A stretch of DNA of 64,000 nt from Pseudomonadota bacterium (GCA_003247575.1 QJZC01000011.1:23874-87873); one strand, 5' to 3'. Positions 1 through 8,917 are shown, counted from the first letter of the stretch. The notes: generated from the sequence alone by a model not told the origin. Numbers and translations: made by a program.

Positions 1-1
1 T

Positions 2-208
2 CTGCCCCTGCCGAACGATGGGAGTCCGCTCACGGCCGCCGCGAATGTGGTGGATCAGCCGGTGAACATCGGTCTGTTCTGCAGCGGTGGTAGCGTCCTC
101 GGATCACTCGGACCCTTGACCGGTATCGTGGGCCAAGTAGCTCCCGGGGCTCTCGGCGGTCCGGTCCCACCGACAGGGACGTTCTGCGAGGACATGAGCA
201 CTCCGTAG
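2..208 (+). CDS. C-terminal end of a secreted hypothetical protein (partial)
   Basis: Reading frame 2 is open from the window edge to a TAG at 206-208, giving 68 residues whose start lies outside the window. The residues are rich in Gly, Pro, Val and Leu with two isolated cysteines, and I see no recognisable domain. The composition looks like an exported or surface protein tail, but this is weak evidence. The overlapping minus-strand frames are arginine/proline-rich and look like shadows of this frame. Function unknown. Confidence 0.45.
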   Translation: MPLPNDGSPLTAAANVVDQPVNIGLFCSGGSVLGSLGPLTGIVGQVAPGALGGPVPPTGTFCEDMSTP

Positions 209-515
209 CCGAGTTCACTCGAAGGCCGCGCCTGCGTGGCCGCGGCGTCCGATCGGGCAGGGCCTGCCAACGATCGCGCCGCCGCCCGCACGCTGCGGTT
301 GATTGCTTCTCGAGCGGGAAGCTCTGCTTCTGAGCCGTAGCTCGATTCGCACCTTGGACGGCGCGCCACTCGGGCTGTGGGCGCTGGCTCTATCTCCGCC
401 GATCTGAACTGCGAAGCGAGCAACCCTCCTGCGCACGTGCCACACTATCGCAGGGCGAGCGTTGCGTAGCTCAGCCAACCCGCCCCCCTCTGCCACCGGA
501 CCAGCGGGGACGTAT
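209..515. other. intergenic region, no gene seen
   Basis: About 300 bases between the end of the first reading frame and the stop of the VapC-type toxin. Frames open here on the minus strand are Arg/Pro-rich and lack protein-like composition. I see no tRNA, strong hairpin or recognisable operator. Confidence 0.5.
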
Positions 516-525
516 GGGGCCCGCC

Positions 526-981
526 TCAGCCTTTGCCGCGCAGCGGCTCCTCGAACGGGTCTCGCACCCGGAGACCCGGGAACTTCCGGAAGTCGCGATC
601 GTGGGTCCAGAGCTCCGTGACGCCGTTTTGAATCAGGAGCGACGCCAAGTGCGCGTCGGGAACCAGATTCCCGCGAACGACCACTTCGTCGTTGACGCGG
701 CGGTATGCATCCCAGAACCCATCGCCTTCGGCGACCGTGCGGACGTTGGGTCGCCGAAGGAGTGCCTCCAGATTCGAGATGGCTTCAGTCGGCGAGAGAG
801 GGTGCGCAAAGATCGAAGGATGCGTCGCGATCCGTAGGTAGCCCATTGCCACAGGCCAGGGCACGTAGAGCAACTCGGCGTCCTCGATGCTTTCCTGCAG
901 GAACGTGCGAGCTCGGTCATGGAGCTTGCTCCCGGAATCGGAGGCGTAGAGCAGCACATTGACATCGATCGCGTAGCTCAC
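526..981 (-). CDS. vapC: VapC-type PIN-domain ribonuclease toxin
   Basis: The 151-residue product has the PIN fold layout of type II toxins that cleave RNA with Mg2+. The first catalytic Asp is D6 in YAIDVNVLLY; D109 lies in PDAHLA, and D128 and D130 lie in WTHDRDF. The stretch YLRIATHPSIF followed by a Pro-Leu pair matches the subfamily common in mycobacteria and deltaproteobacteria, where a Gly-aromatic-Leu-Arg motif stands in for the usual early Glu. The ATG overlaps the antitoxin stop (ATGA, 978-981), so the two are translationally coupled. All acidic residues I expect are intact, so it is probably active. A decayed copy of this locus lies at 8377-8720. Confidence 0.85.
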   Translation of the reverse strand: MSYAIDVNVLLYASDSGSKLHDRARTFLQESIEDAELLYVPWPVAMGYLRIATHPSIFAHPLSPTEAISNLEALLRRPNVRTVAEGDGFWDAYRRVNDEVVVRGNLVPDAHLASLLIQNGVTELWTHDRDFRKFPGLRVRDPFEEPLRGKG

Positions 982-1214
982 TCCGAATCGAGAGCCCGGT
1001 AGAGGGCTTCCTTGTCCTCGAGGTCGACGCGCGCCCCCATCGGTCGGGAGATCCAGGTGAACGGTTCAGAGCGCAGGCTCCCGGCCTCGTCCTGCGCGAG
1101 GGCAGCCGCCACCAGCTCCGAAATCAGCTGCCCCAGCGACTTGCCTGTAAGCTTGCCGCGACGCTTCAGATCGCGCAGAACCGCGGCATCGATGTCCACT
1201 GTCGTACGGGGCAT
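978..1214 (-). CDS. vapB: antitoxin of the VapBC-type pair (ribbon-helix-helix-like)
   Basis: I chose the ATG at 1214 (MPRTTVDIDAAVLRDLK), giving 78 residues; an in-frame upstream start at 1250 would add 12 poorly conserved residues. The N-terminal strand PRTTVDID followed by two helices (AAVLRDLKRRG, SLGQLISELVAAAL) is the ribbon-helix-helix pattern of DNA-binding antitoxins. The C-terminus would wrap the toxin. It lies directly upstream of the toxin and overlaps it by 4 bases. A short palindrome at 1258-1270, just ahead of the start, is a plausible autoregulatory operator. Confidence 0.8.
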   Translation of the reverse strand: MPRTTVDIDAAVLRDLKRRGKLTGKSLGQLISELVAAALAQDEAGSLRSEPFTWISRPMGARVDLEDKEALYRALDSE

Positions 1215-1257
1215 GATGCGTGATGATGCCATGCTTGACATCAGAAGCAACCTACAA

Positions 1258-1270
1258 ATGCATAATGCAT
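1258..1270 (-). promoter_or_regulatory. candidate toxin-antitoxin operator palindrome
   Basis: Two ATGCAT palindromes are separated by one base, 44 bases upstream of the chosen antitoxin ATG. Such repeats are typical binding sites for ribbon-helix-helix antitoxins. The degenerate copy near 8.7 kb loses similarity immediately before this element, so the operator was not duplicated or was lost. Confidence 0.4.
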
Positions 1271-1419
1271 CGCTTTCTCGAGTGCAGCCCCAGCTCGGAC
1301 CGAGAGTCTGGCTTCCGCACGTATCCGAAGGCGATCGCGACGGGGATCAGGATGCGGCTCCGATCCAACGCAGGTCAAGACTGGCGCGGTGCGCGATCAA
1401 CGGGGGGCGACCTGCCGCT

Positions 1420-2592
1420 CTAGGCGGACCGGCGGCGAGCCATGTGGCTCGCCGGCTCGACAGGCTGTATCCGAGCGTCCCGGCCGACACTCGGACGACG
1501 CTTCCACCAGAGCAACGGCCCGGTCACACAGAGGGTCATCACCCCCAAGGCGACCAGCACGCCCAAGATCTGATTCGGGACTCCGAACAGCTGGCCCTCG
1601 TGGAGCGCGATGCCCACCGAGATTGCCTGTTTGAAGCGCGGGTAGTCATCGAAGGAGATCCGCATGATCTCCGCTCCCGTGTACCGATCGTAGTGCAAGG
1701 TGACGCGGTCGGGGCGCCTCTGCGTCATTGCGCGGACGGTCCAGACGCCGCTCGACCCGCGCGGTGGAGAGACCTCGACCGGACCGGGGAGTTCGGCCGC
1801 AGAGCTGAGCTCGAGCACGTCTTCCAGTCGCACCTCGGGCATGCCTGGGCTGCTGGGCGCACTCGACTGGAGCGTCACCCGGAACTCCTGCCCGGGCCCA
1901 TCGGTCCCCGTCCACTGCTGTACGCGTTGGATTCCCGAGCCCAGGATGCCGGTCCAGGGAAGCCCCGACAGCAGGAATACCAGCGCGAATCCTCCGATCC
2001 AAGCGCCGACCGACACGTGAAGACTTCGTAGAGTTGCCCGTCGCCCGAGGCGTGGCAAAAATAGCTGGATCCATCGCCCACGGCGTGGCCATGCGAGATA
2101 GGCGCCCGTTGCGAGCAGCAGGATCATCCAACAGGCCGCAATCTCGACGAAGACCGACCCGAAGGAGCCCGCTAGGAGCTCCCCATGGAGCTGCTTCGCG
2201 AGTTCCATCGGGTGTGAGTTACTGGCCATCGTGTAGGCGATGGCCCCAGATCCGCGATCGACCCATACCAGTTGCTTCTCGCCAGATGGGGTGATGAGCT
2301 CGATCTGAGCGGTCGCATGCGCTGGCTCGGGGAGTCGATACTTGAGCAGCTCTGCGTCACCGAGATGGTTCGCGGCGGCTGCGACCAGGCTATCCGCCGG
2401 GAGCATTCGCGAGGCCACCGTTCGTCCTTGGTCGATGCGCGACTGGATCAGGTTCTCGATCTGTGGTCTGAATAGATACGCTGATCCAGACAGCGCCAGC
2501 ACGACACCGAAGGGCGCAACGCACAGGCCTGCCCACATGTGCCAGCGCCAGACGCGTGCGTATAGTTCTCGTCGGTCCAATTGCGGCTCCAC
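1420..2592 (-). CDS. PepSY-associated TM-helix membrane protein
   Basis: The 390-residue inner-membrane protein has four main hydrophobic segments (about 20-42, 165-187, 203-224 and 338-360). The first segment follows YARVWRWHMWAGL, the usual start of the PepSY_TM family. Histidines at the membrane edge (HMWAG, LHGEL, LHVSVG, LHEGQLFG) match the conserved haem/metal-ligand-like positions of this family. It starts at GTG 2592, 36 bases after the TonB receptor stop, so the two form an operon. Family members next to siderophore receptors are thought to act in ferric-siderophore reduction or transport. That role is inferred from context. Confidence 0.85.
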   Translation of the reverse strand: MEPQLDRRELYARVWRWHMWAGLCVAPFGVVLALSGSAYLFRPQIENLIQSRIDQGRTVASRMLPADSLVAAAANHLGDAELLKYRLPEPAHATAQIELITPSGEKQLVWVDRGSGAIAYTMASNSHPMELAKQLHGELLAGSFGSVFVEIAACWMILLLATGAYLAWPRRGRWIQLFLPRLGRRATLRSLHVSVGAWIGGFALVFLLSGLPWTGILGSGIQRVQQWTGTDGPGQEFRVTLQSSAPSSPGMPEVRLEDVLELSSAAELPGPVEVSPPRGSSGVWTVRAMTQRRPDRVTLHYDRYTGAEIMRISFDDYPRFKQAISVGIALHEGQLFGVPNQILGVLVALGVMTLCVTGPLLWWKRRPSVGRDARIQPVEPASHMARRRSA

Positions 2593-2628
2593 CCGCGCGA
2601 TCTGCAGCCCTGCAGGTCGCAGCGCGAA

Positions 2629-4962
2629 TCAGAGGTCCAGCGCGAACTCCACGTAGGCGCTGCGTCGCGGCCACGGGTGAAAGACGTACGCCTCTTCATC
2701 CGTCAGGTTGTCGATGCCGAAGGCGACGCGCGATGTTTCCGTGAGCTGGTAGCTCGCCTTCACGTTGTAGAACTGATATGCATCGTGGGCACCGAAGACG
2801 CCGTCGGCGCGGTCGGAGTTGTCGAGCTCGCCGAAGCTGTCGCTGGCGAAGCGCATTCCGATCGACGTGTCCAGCTTGTCGTTCCAGTGGTAGGTCAGCA
2901 CCAGGTTCCCGCGCCACTTGGGCAGGCGTGGAAAGCGATTTCCTTCCAGCTCTGGATTTGCATCGTTCTCGTCGATCTTCGCGTCCGTGTAGGTGATGTT
3001 CGAGCGAACGTCGAGCTTGCCGCGCATCAGCCCGCGCAAAGTGCCCACGACCTCGACGCCGTTCACGATCTCGTGGTCGATGGGAAGGAAGGTCGAGAGC
3101 TGAGTGCTCACCCCGGCGACGGGATCGAGGATGTTCGATGACTGATTGAAGATCACGTCATCGATCGACTCACGGAACAAATTGAGTCGGATGAATCCAT
3201 TCGACAGCGCACGCTCGATGGAGAGATTCTGGAACAATCCCTCTTCGGGCGCCAGGCCAGGGCTGGACTGACGAATGCTGTTGAAGCGGCGTTCGTTTTG
3301 GAACAGCTCCTCGACGATCGGGAAGCGCACGGCACGCGCGATCGAGTAGCGGATCTGCCACTCGTCGTTGGGAGCGAAGCCGAGCGAGAATTTGGGTGAC
3401 AGGCCGTTCTCGTTTCGAGTATCGGTTTGCAGTTCGCCGAAGAACCCATCGGTCGCCTGCCAGCGCTCGTAGCGAAGCCCGGCCTGTACGTCCCAGCGTT
3501 CCGTGATCTGCCACGCCCACTGCGCGAAGGCAGCCTGCACGGAGGTCTCGCCACCACTGAAGTCTCTTGGGGAAGACCGCAGACCGGCCCGGAAGTCGTC
3601 AGAGTCGAAGTCCTGAAACTCGAGCTCATATCGCTCGTAGCTGACCCCGGTGGCGAGCTTCATGTCTGCGCGACCCGCGAACTGATCGGTCCGCAGCTTA
3701 GCGCTGCCGGTGACCCACCCAGTGTCTTCGAAACGCGAAACGCGCCCACTTGAGCGACGAGTCTCGTCGTCGACGATGTCGAACACGCTGAAGTCGAGCT
3801 CCAAGTTCCAGTCCTGTGTGATCGGGCCATCCAGGCCCAGACCTACGAGAAGCGTTTCGCGCTCTGTGAACGAGATTTCGAAACTTCGCGGATCTACGCG
3901 GAACTGGCGCCCGCCGGCCACGGCAGTGCCATTCGTGAAGGGCTGGCCCGTCGCGAGATCCGTCAGGTAGCTCGTCGCGTCCTCGCTATCACGCGTGCGC
4001 TTCTCGAAGGCCACGGTCGCCCGCGCGACCCACTCTTCGAGCGTGTAACCGAGCTTCAGCTTGGTCAGGTTAGTCGTGACCTTCTCGCGACCGGTATCCC
4101 CGAAGTAGACGACCTCTTGGCCCTGCGCATCGGAGTCGCCCCGTGCTCCGGACACCGTGTCGGGGGCTGTGGTGGGCGTGAACTCCGCGAACCGGAACGT
4201 CTGGGGGTGCCCCTCATTCGTGAGATGGTTGTGCGAGAGGTAGACACTCAGGTTTCCGATCCGGTCGCCGTAGGACGTCTGCAGGCGACGACCGCCGAAG
4301 CGCTCATCGGTTCCGAGCAAGTCGAAGTCCTGCGTGAAGCCACTGCCTTCGATGTGAAACCTTCTCTCTACGGGCAGCTCGGTCTCGATATTCACGACGC
4401 CACCCATCGCGTTGCCCCCGTACTCCGCGGAATATGGGCCGTAGAGAACCTCGACCCCCTTTACCTCCGCTGGTGCAACCAGCGACCAACGCGGCGCACC
4501 CGAGAAGCGTGTCTGCAGGAGGTAGTGGAGGGGGAGACCGTCTGCGAATACCATGGACCGCGTCGTCTGGAACATGTTGGATCCGCGGATCCCGAGCGTG
4601 CCGTTCTCATCGCCGATGAAGCGCTTGCGAATGATGAGGCTGGGCTCGTAAGAGACGATGTCTTCCGTCGATGTGACGTGTATCGACTGGACGTCGACTT
4701 CGGAGATGTAGGAGCGTGGGGATGCACCCGAGAAGACGTTCGAGGTCCTCTCTCCGGTGACGATCACCTCTTCGATCCGACTGCGCTTGACTTCTTCGGG
4801 GGTATCGGCAGAAGAAACCGCCGCCAACCCTGAGGCTGCACATACCAGCAGAGCCGCGGTCGTGCGAGCGAGCCACGACATAGGTGCATATGAACGGGCG
4901 TGTGGGTTGGGCCTTCGAGGGTGCAAGCTCTTCCGTGAGCGGGCGTTGGATCGAGAGCGCAT
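2629..4962 (-). CDS. TonB-dependent outer-membrane receptor (siderophore-type)
   Basis: The 777-residue protein has a TonB-box-like EEVIVTGER around residues 64-72. A plug domain follows (LGIRGSNMFQTTRSMVFADG; VEVLYGPYSAEYGGNAMGGVVNIET) and then a long beta-barrel with repeated aromatic/charged strands. The last barrel strand ends in SAYVEFALDL. The ATG at 4962 has a good GGAGG ribosome site 7 bases upstream (4970-4974) and gives a long basic n-region. The ATG at 4881 (MSWLARTTAALLVC) would give a conventional signal peptide but lacks a visible ribosome site. It heads a two-gene operon with the PepSY-TM gene. The ligand is unknown, and I saw no Fur box or riboswitch directly upstream. Confidence 0.9.
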   Translation of the reverse strand: MRSRSNARSRKSLHPRRPNPHARSYAPMSWLARTTAALLVCAASGLAAVSSADTPEEVKRSRIEEVIVTGERTSNVFSGASPRSYISEVDVQSIHVTSTEDIVSYEPSLIIRKRFIGDENGTLGIRGSNMFQTTRSMVFADGLPLHYLLQTRFSGAPRWSLVAPAEVKGVEVLYGPYSAEYGGNAMGGVVNIETELPVERRFHIEGSGFTQDFDLLGTDERFGGRRLQTSYGDRIGNLSVYLSHNHLTNEGHPQTFRFAEFTPTTAPDTVSGARGDSDAQGQEVVYFGDTGREKVTTNLTKLKLGYTLEEWVARATVAFEKRTRDSEDATSYLTDLATGQPFTNGTAVAGGRQFRVDPRSFEISFTERETLLVGLGLDGPITQDWNLELDFSVFDIVDDETRRSSGRVSRFEDTGWVTGSAKLRTDQFAGRADMKLATGVSYERYELEFQDFDSDDFRAGLRSSPRDFSGGETSVQAAFAQWAWQITERWDVQAGLRYERWQATDGFFGELQTDTRNENGLSPKFSLGFAPNDEWQIRYSIARAVRFPIVEELFQNERRFNSIRQSSPGLAPEEGLFQNLSIERALSNGFIRLNLFRESIDDVIFNQSSNILDPVAGVSTQLSTFLPIDHEIVNGVEVVGTLRGLMRGKLDVRSNITYTDAKIDENDANPELEGNRFPRLPKWRGNLVLTYHWNDKLDTSIGMRFASDSFGELDNSDRADGVFGAHDAYQFYNVKASYQLTETSRVAFGIDNLTDEEAYVFHPWPRRSAYVEFALDL

Positions 4963-5269
4963 GCTGGTGCCTCCGTGCGTCAGCAGTCCGAGCTGGAGTG
5001 AAGTGGTGAGTTGCGTGGCGCGAGGCTAGCAAGCGAGCGCAGTCGATCGGTGCGGCAATTTGACGCAGGGGCGAGGGTGGACACGTGCGCCCATGTGGTC
5101 AGTGCCGCGGGGCACACGCCGCGGTCCCATCCCGTGGGCTAGGCACGCATCAATGGGCGGGTGGGGCTTCGAGGCGGCCCCGTCGTGAAGTGCGGGCTCG
5201 CACGATCTGAGCCTCCAGCCAGTAGTCCTGCATACGTCCTGGCATCAGGCAAGCACCCAGAAGTCTGAC
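4963..5269. other. intergenic region, promoter of the TonB receptor operon expected
   Basis: About 300 bases separating the receptor start from the stop of the upstream minus-strand operon. Apart from the receptor ribosome site at 4970-4974, I recognise no gene, riboswitch or clear sigma-70 box. Short GC-rich inverted repeats (for instance around 5100-5130) are too imperfect to call a terminator with confidence. Confidence 0.4.
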
Positions 5270-5776
5270 TCAGCGGACGGGGAAGCGCATGTTCGAGACG
5301 AATTCTCTCGCCCAACAAAAGCCGCCAGTGTCGGCGAGAACGGGAAGCAGCGTACACATGTAGGATCGGTCGAGCGTCTGCATGGAAGTCGCCGACAAGA
5401 GCTGCTCTCCTCGGAAGCGGAGATCCAGCTGATCGCGTCCCAGAGGGAGCAGCAGAGGAATCGGACCCCCGAGCCACAGCACGATTCCCACCCAGCGCCC
5501 GTGCGAGTAGGTCCATCGTTCGACGTCTCGCTCAAAATGAATCTCGTCCGGCTCCAACAGCTTCAGCCGTACATTGGTGCGATCGAGTAGACGGTCCTTG
5601 CGCGGAAGGCGATCCTGGTCCCGTGTCGAGACAATGTAGGCGCCGAGGCTCTCCTCGATCGCACAATTTTGCTCACAGCGTGCGATCCGCTGGCTGCGAA
5701 TTACGTCGACTCCAATACAACCCACCCCGTTGAGCAAGACCAGACAAGTCGCGATCGTAAAGAGCGGCTTTGGCAT
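5270..5776 (-). CDS. exported hypothetical protein, third gene of the VWA operon
   Basis: I start it at ATG 5776 (168 residues); an upstream TTG at 5803 would overlap the VWA gene by four bases. The N-terminus MPKPLFTIATCLVLLNGVGC looks like a signal peptide ending in a weak lipobox. A Cys pair (RCEQNC) follows, and a hydrophobic hairpin-like stretch near residues 96-115 could be a membrane segment. No family recognised. It follows the VWA lipoprotein directly and is probably co-transcribed, so I infer a shared envelope role. Confidence 0.65.
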   Translation of the reverse strand: MPKPLFTIATCLVLLNGVGCIGVDVIRSQRIARCEQNCAIEESLGAYIVSTRDQDRLPRKDRLLDRTNVRLKLLEPDEIHFERDVERWTYSHGRWVGIVLWLGGPIPLLLPLGRDQLDLRFRGEQLLSATSMQTLDRSYMCTLLPVLADTGGFCWAREFVSNMRFPVR

Positions 5777-5799
5777 AGAGTCCCAGCCCTCGCCGAGAG

Positions 5800-6492
5800 T
5801 CAACGTGTGCGTAGCAGCAGATCACCGAGCTTCGCGGGATCCATCAGGATTTGCCAGCTCGCTGCATCTGCGGATCCGACCGATGCCTCCCAGCTAGCCA
5901 GTCGTTGTCTGAACCCGTTGGGATCTGCGGTATCTGCGCGCAGCTGCTTGACGTTCATGGCGATGATCTCGACACCTGCGAGCTCATCCTCGCCGAAGGT
6001 TCGCGTCGCTCCCTGGGGAAGATCTTCGCGCATGTCGCTGAATAGCAGCATGACGCGGCTTCTCGCGCCGGTCTCGCGAAGGTAGCTGCTGGCGAGCATC
6101 ATCGCGCCGCGAATATCCGTGAACTTCGATGAAGAGATGGATCCAGAAAAAGTGTCCAGCCGCTGTGCCAGCGCCAGCTTCTGTGCATTGGCTTGAGAGG
6201 GCCTCCAGTCCAGCGTCTGGATGGCTTCGACATTCTCCTTGTCGAAGCTTTCACTGTCGATGCGGATCAGAACGAGTGTGTCTCCTGGCACCATGTTCGG
6301 AAGCACCTCTCGCTTCAGAATGCGCGCGACCTCGGGCATCTCTTCCACATAGGTGCCCGACGTGTCTACCAGCACGGCGATCGCCTGATCATAGGCGGCT
6401 CCGTCACCGCAGCTGGTCGTCCACAGCAGAGTCGCGACGATGATTCCGCGCAGAGCGGCGGGCGACCGCCGACCGGACCTTGGCCAGTCCAT
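5800..6492 (-). CDS. VWA-like (MIDAS) lipoprotein
   Basis: The 230-residue product has a signal peptide with lipobox TTSC (Cys28). The core reads AIAVLVDTSGTY with a DxSxT metal site at residues 43-47, FTD near 124-126 supplying the next ligand, and MLLFSDMRED around 148-157 supplying the distal Asp. This is a complete MIDAS set of the von Willebrand A fold. Its start shares one base with the stop of the upstream membrane-protein gene, indicating coupled translation. VWA domains bind partner proteins through a divalent metal; the partner here is probably encoded in the same operon. Exact role unknown. Confidence 0.8.
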   Translation of the reverse strand: MDWPRSGRRSPAALRGIIVATLLWTTSCGDGAAYDQAIAVLVDTSGTYVEEMPEVARILKREVLPNMVPGDTLVLIRIDSESFDKENVEAIQTLDWRPSQANAQKLALAQRLDTFSGSISSSKFTDIRGAMMLASSYLRETGARSRVMLLFSDMREDLPQGATRTFGEDELAGVEIIAMNVKQLRADTADPNGFRQRLASWEASVGSADAASWQILMDPAKLGDLLLRTR

Positions 6493-7925
6493 CAGCCTTC
6501 CTCCCGGCTGCCCGAAGGGACGCTCTCAGAGTGCGACGAGTGCCCCCGACCGGTGACCAGACCTTCGATGCGCATGGGGATGCTGATGTAGACATCCAGG
6601 GCCGCCAGCAGAGTGCGCTCCAGCGCAGAGGCCGCATAGGTGGCGATGCGACCCACATGTCCTGCCGCCTGCAGAAGCAACCCGAGGACAGAACCCGAAA
6701 GATGTCTGGTACTGTCAATCAGCATCTCGAGAGGAATGGCGGCCATCGCGAGAATCCAGGGTAGGACGAACCCCAGCACGGCTTGGCCGACCACCGGAAT
6801 CGACGACGAGCTGGCCTGCGCTACCAACTGAGCAGACTCTCCGGCAAGGGAGAGCTTGAGTGCAGCATCGGCGGCAGCGATCTGCTCGCGCAGCACAGCG
6901 AGTGAACTTTCTACGGCCGCAAGCAAGAAGAGACCACCGAGCGCGCACCCAAGAATCATACGACGGCGTGAGCTGGCCACGTTCTGAAGTCGAGGGAAGA
7001 GCTCGGTGATTCCGAGCATGTCCATGATGAAGATGCCAAGAGCCGTCTCCATCAGTACGATGACCAGGGCAGACACGGAGGCCACCGGTAGGCTGCCCAA
7101 GCGCGCGCCTGCCGGAACCAGCTCGGACATCGGGAGGGAGATCAGCTGGAAGTTGATGAAGGCCCCGCCCAGAGCAACGCCAAGGACCAGACAGGACACC
7201 ACGAAGAGCTTCGCAGCGGAGAAAGTGAGGGCGCGCGCTGCTCCATCGTCGTCCTGGTGCAGCTTCTGGTAGTCCTCGTGGCACTGCTCGATGCGTCTCG
7301 TGACCTCGACCGTTCGCTGAACGCAATCCTGCACGCGCGCCATCAGGGTACGGACTTCCTTCCAGCTCGCGACCATGCTGCCCAGGATCTTGTGCCGGGT
7401 GGCCGTGTCCTCGCGGTACGCTTGCAGAGCCTTGCGCTCCGCATCGCGCGACGACTGGCGGATGCTCTCGAGCACCTTTCCGTTCTTCTCTCCAAGGTTT
7501 GGGATGTTTGCAATCGCTTCGGCAGCCTGGGCCCATCCGGGAACCTCGGGTGGATGGACGCCACAATCGCGATGGTCATCCTCGAGCTTGTGAAGAGCCT
7601 CATCGATGCGTCGGTGCAGAATCTGATATTGGTTGACGCGTTCGGCGAACGTGAGATCGATCTGCTGGAACTCTCGCTCCAACTTCCCCTGCGCCTCGAG
7701 CTTGCCAGCTGCCAGCAGGGCTGTGCGCGCTCGCCGGTAGACGCGATCAGCGGCTTGATCTGCCCACCGTGCAACACCCGTGAAAGCTTCTCGCAAGAGC
7801 TCAGTCAGGCTATGGACCAAGCTCCGAACCGGACTCCGGGCGGCCCAGAGAAAGACTGTGCTGAAGGCATACAGCACAAGCAGCGAAAGGCCCGGATGGC
7901 CGGGCCAGATGTAGAGCGAATTCAT
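6492..7925 (-). CDS. multi-pass membrane protein with long periplasmic or cytoplasmic coiled coil
   Basis: I chose ATG 7925 because GGGGAG lies just upstream; the product is 477 residues. There is one transmembrane helix at about 11-29, then roughly 200 charged, heptad-rich residues (about 45-230). Hydrophobic segments follow at 236-256, 281-304, 323-341 and 376-402, and the tail is Ser/His-rich. Heptads such as KLEAQGKLEREFQQIDLTF suggest a coiled coil. No family recognised. It is the first gene of a three-gene operon with a VWA lipoprotein and an exported protein, suggesting a membrane-spanning assembly whose rod contacts the VWA partner. Confidence 0.7.
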   Translation of the reverse strand: MNSLYIWPGHPGLSLLVLYAFSTVFLWAARSPVRSLVHSLTELLREAFTGVARWADQAADRVYRRARTALLAAGKLEAQGKLEREFQQIDLTFAERVNQYQILHRRIDEALHKLEDDHRDCGVHPPEVPGWAQAAEAIANIPNLGEKNGKVLESIRQSSRDAERKALQAYREDTATRHKILGSMVASWKEVRTLMARVQDCVQRTVEVTRRIEQCHEDYQKLHQDDDGAARALTFSAAKLFVVSCLVLGVALGGAFINFQLISLPMSELVPAGARLGSLPVASVSALVIVLMETALGIFIMDMLGITELFPRLQNVASSRRRMILGCALGGLFLLAAVESSLAVLREQIAAADAALKLSLAGESAQLVAQASSSSIPVVGQAVLGFVLPWILAMAAIPLEMLIDSTRHLSGSVLGLLLQAAGHVGRIATYAASALERTLLAALDVYISIPMRIEGLVTGRGHSSHSESVPSGSREEG

Positions 7926-8376
7926 GCGCGCTCCCCATGACTCGCGCGACTCGGGTGAGCCGCGGACGGCTGTGAACACCGGACGGTCGATGTGCGCAGG
8001 TTTTGCCAGCAATGGAACTGGTATCCAATTTCGGCTGCGTTGAGGTCCTGCTTGATCGACCTCGTGTCATAGGAAGCGAGCACGCGTTCGTTCTCTCTTC
8101 ATACGAGCTACGTGTGCGCTCGGGAGGCAGACGTGTACTGTCTCCTGTTGGGGTAACAGAGCGACGTGCCGGCGCCTGAGACTCCGGGGCCACTCGATTC
8201 CGAGATCGCCGAACTCTCAGGCTGGTTTCGGATGAGAACGGGGGTTCGCTTCGGCGTGCGGTCGATCGGGGCTGTGATGCTCGGCATTCATGCCGCAAGG
8301 CGCAGAGAACCAGGACGAACAGACCCGAGTGGCCTGGCCACCTTACCCTGCGACCGAAGCGGTCCCAACCAAGAAC
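7926..8376. other. intergenic region between VWA operon and decayed toxin copy
   Basis: About 450 bases without a convincing gene. The open frames are Arg/Ser-rich shadows. It should contain the promoter of the minus-strand VWA operon, but I cannot pick a clear -35/-10 pair. Confidence 0.4.
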
Positions 8377-8720
8377 GGGGCCCGCCTCAGCCTCTCCCGC
8401 GCAGCGGCTCCTCGAACGGGTCTCGCACCCGGAGAGCCTCGAACTTCCGGAAGTCGCGATCGTGGGTCCAGATCTCCGTGACGCCGTTTTGGATCAAGAG
8501 CGACGCCAAGTGCGCGTCGGGAACCAGATTTCCGCGAACGACCACCTCGTCGTTGACGCGGCGGTATGCATCCCAGAACCCATCGCCTTCGGCGATTGTG
8601 CGGACGTTGGGTCGCCGAAGGAGTGACTCTTCAGATCGCGCAGAACCGCGGCATCGATATCGACGGTCGTACGCAGCACGGTGCGTGATGGTGCCACACT
8701 CGACATCGGAAGCAACCTAC
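8377..8720 (-). pseudogene. decayed, internally deleted copy of the VapBC-type locus
   Basis: Bases 8387-8625 match the C-terminal part of the toxin gene at 526-764 almost base for base. Bases 8629-8720 match the 5' end of the antitoxin gene at 1164-1255. The join at 8626-8628 replaces about 399 bases with three, removing the antitoxin C-terminus and the toxin N-terminus with its first Asp. The fusion is out of frame: antitoxin codons run into the +1 frame of the toxin. No active product is expected. The operator palindrome of the intact copy is absent. Confidence 0.85.
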
Positions 8721-8768
8721 GCGACATCACGACGCCGTCGGGGACCTCCCGAGGTTGTTCTCGGGGTT

Positions 8769-8798
8769 CGCAACCCTTAAAGAGACCGACAGGTTGCG
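8769..8798 (-). terminator. hairpin directly after tRNA-Met
   Basis: A 7-bp stem (CGCAACC 8769-8775 with GGTTGCG 8792-8798) with a 16-nt loop lies one base beyond the encoded CCA end of the tRNA. It is a plausible terminator or 3'-processing signal, though without a clear U-tract. Confidence 0.45.
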
Positions 8799-8799
8799 T

Positions 8800-8876
<77 letters not shown>

Positions 8877-8887
8877 ACGCGAGCCGG

Positions 8888-8917
8888 ACTATAGGGGTGG
8901 GTCCCCGCTCGTGTCAA
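8888..8917 (-). promoter_or_regulatory. sigma-70-type promoter of tRNA-fMet
   Basis: On the minus strand, perfect TTGACA (8912-8917) and TATAGT (8888-8893) are separated by 18 bases. The expected start is about five bases before the mature tRNA 5' end. A GC-rich discriminator follows the -10, as is common for stable-RNA promoters. Confidence 0.75.

Larger units (their letters stand above)
516..1255 (-). repeat. intact copy of the duplicated toxin-antitoxin locus
   Basis: Bases 516-764 and 1164-1255 are nearly identical to 8377-8625 and 8629-8720 respectively. The copies are in the same orientation and about 7.1 kb apart, and bracket the iron-uptake operon and the VWA operon. The middle 399 bases (765-1163) are missing from the second copy. 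Confidence 0.85.
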
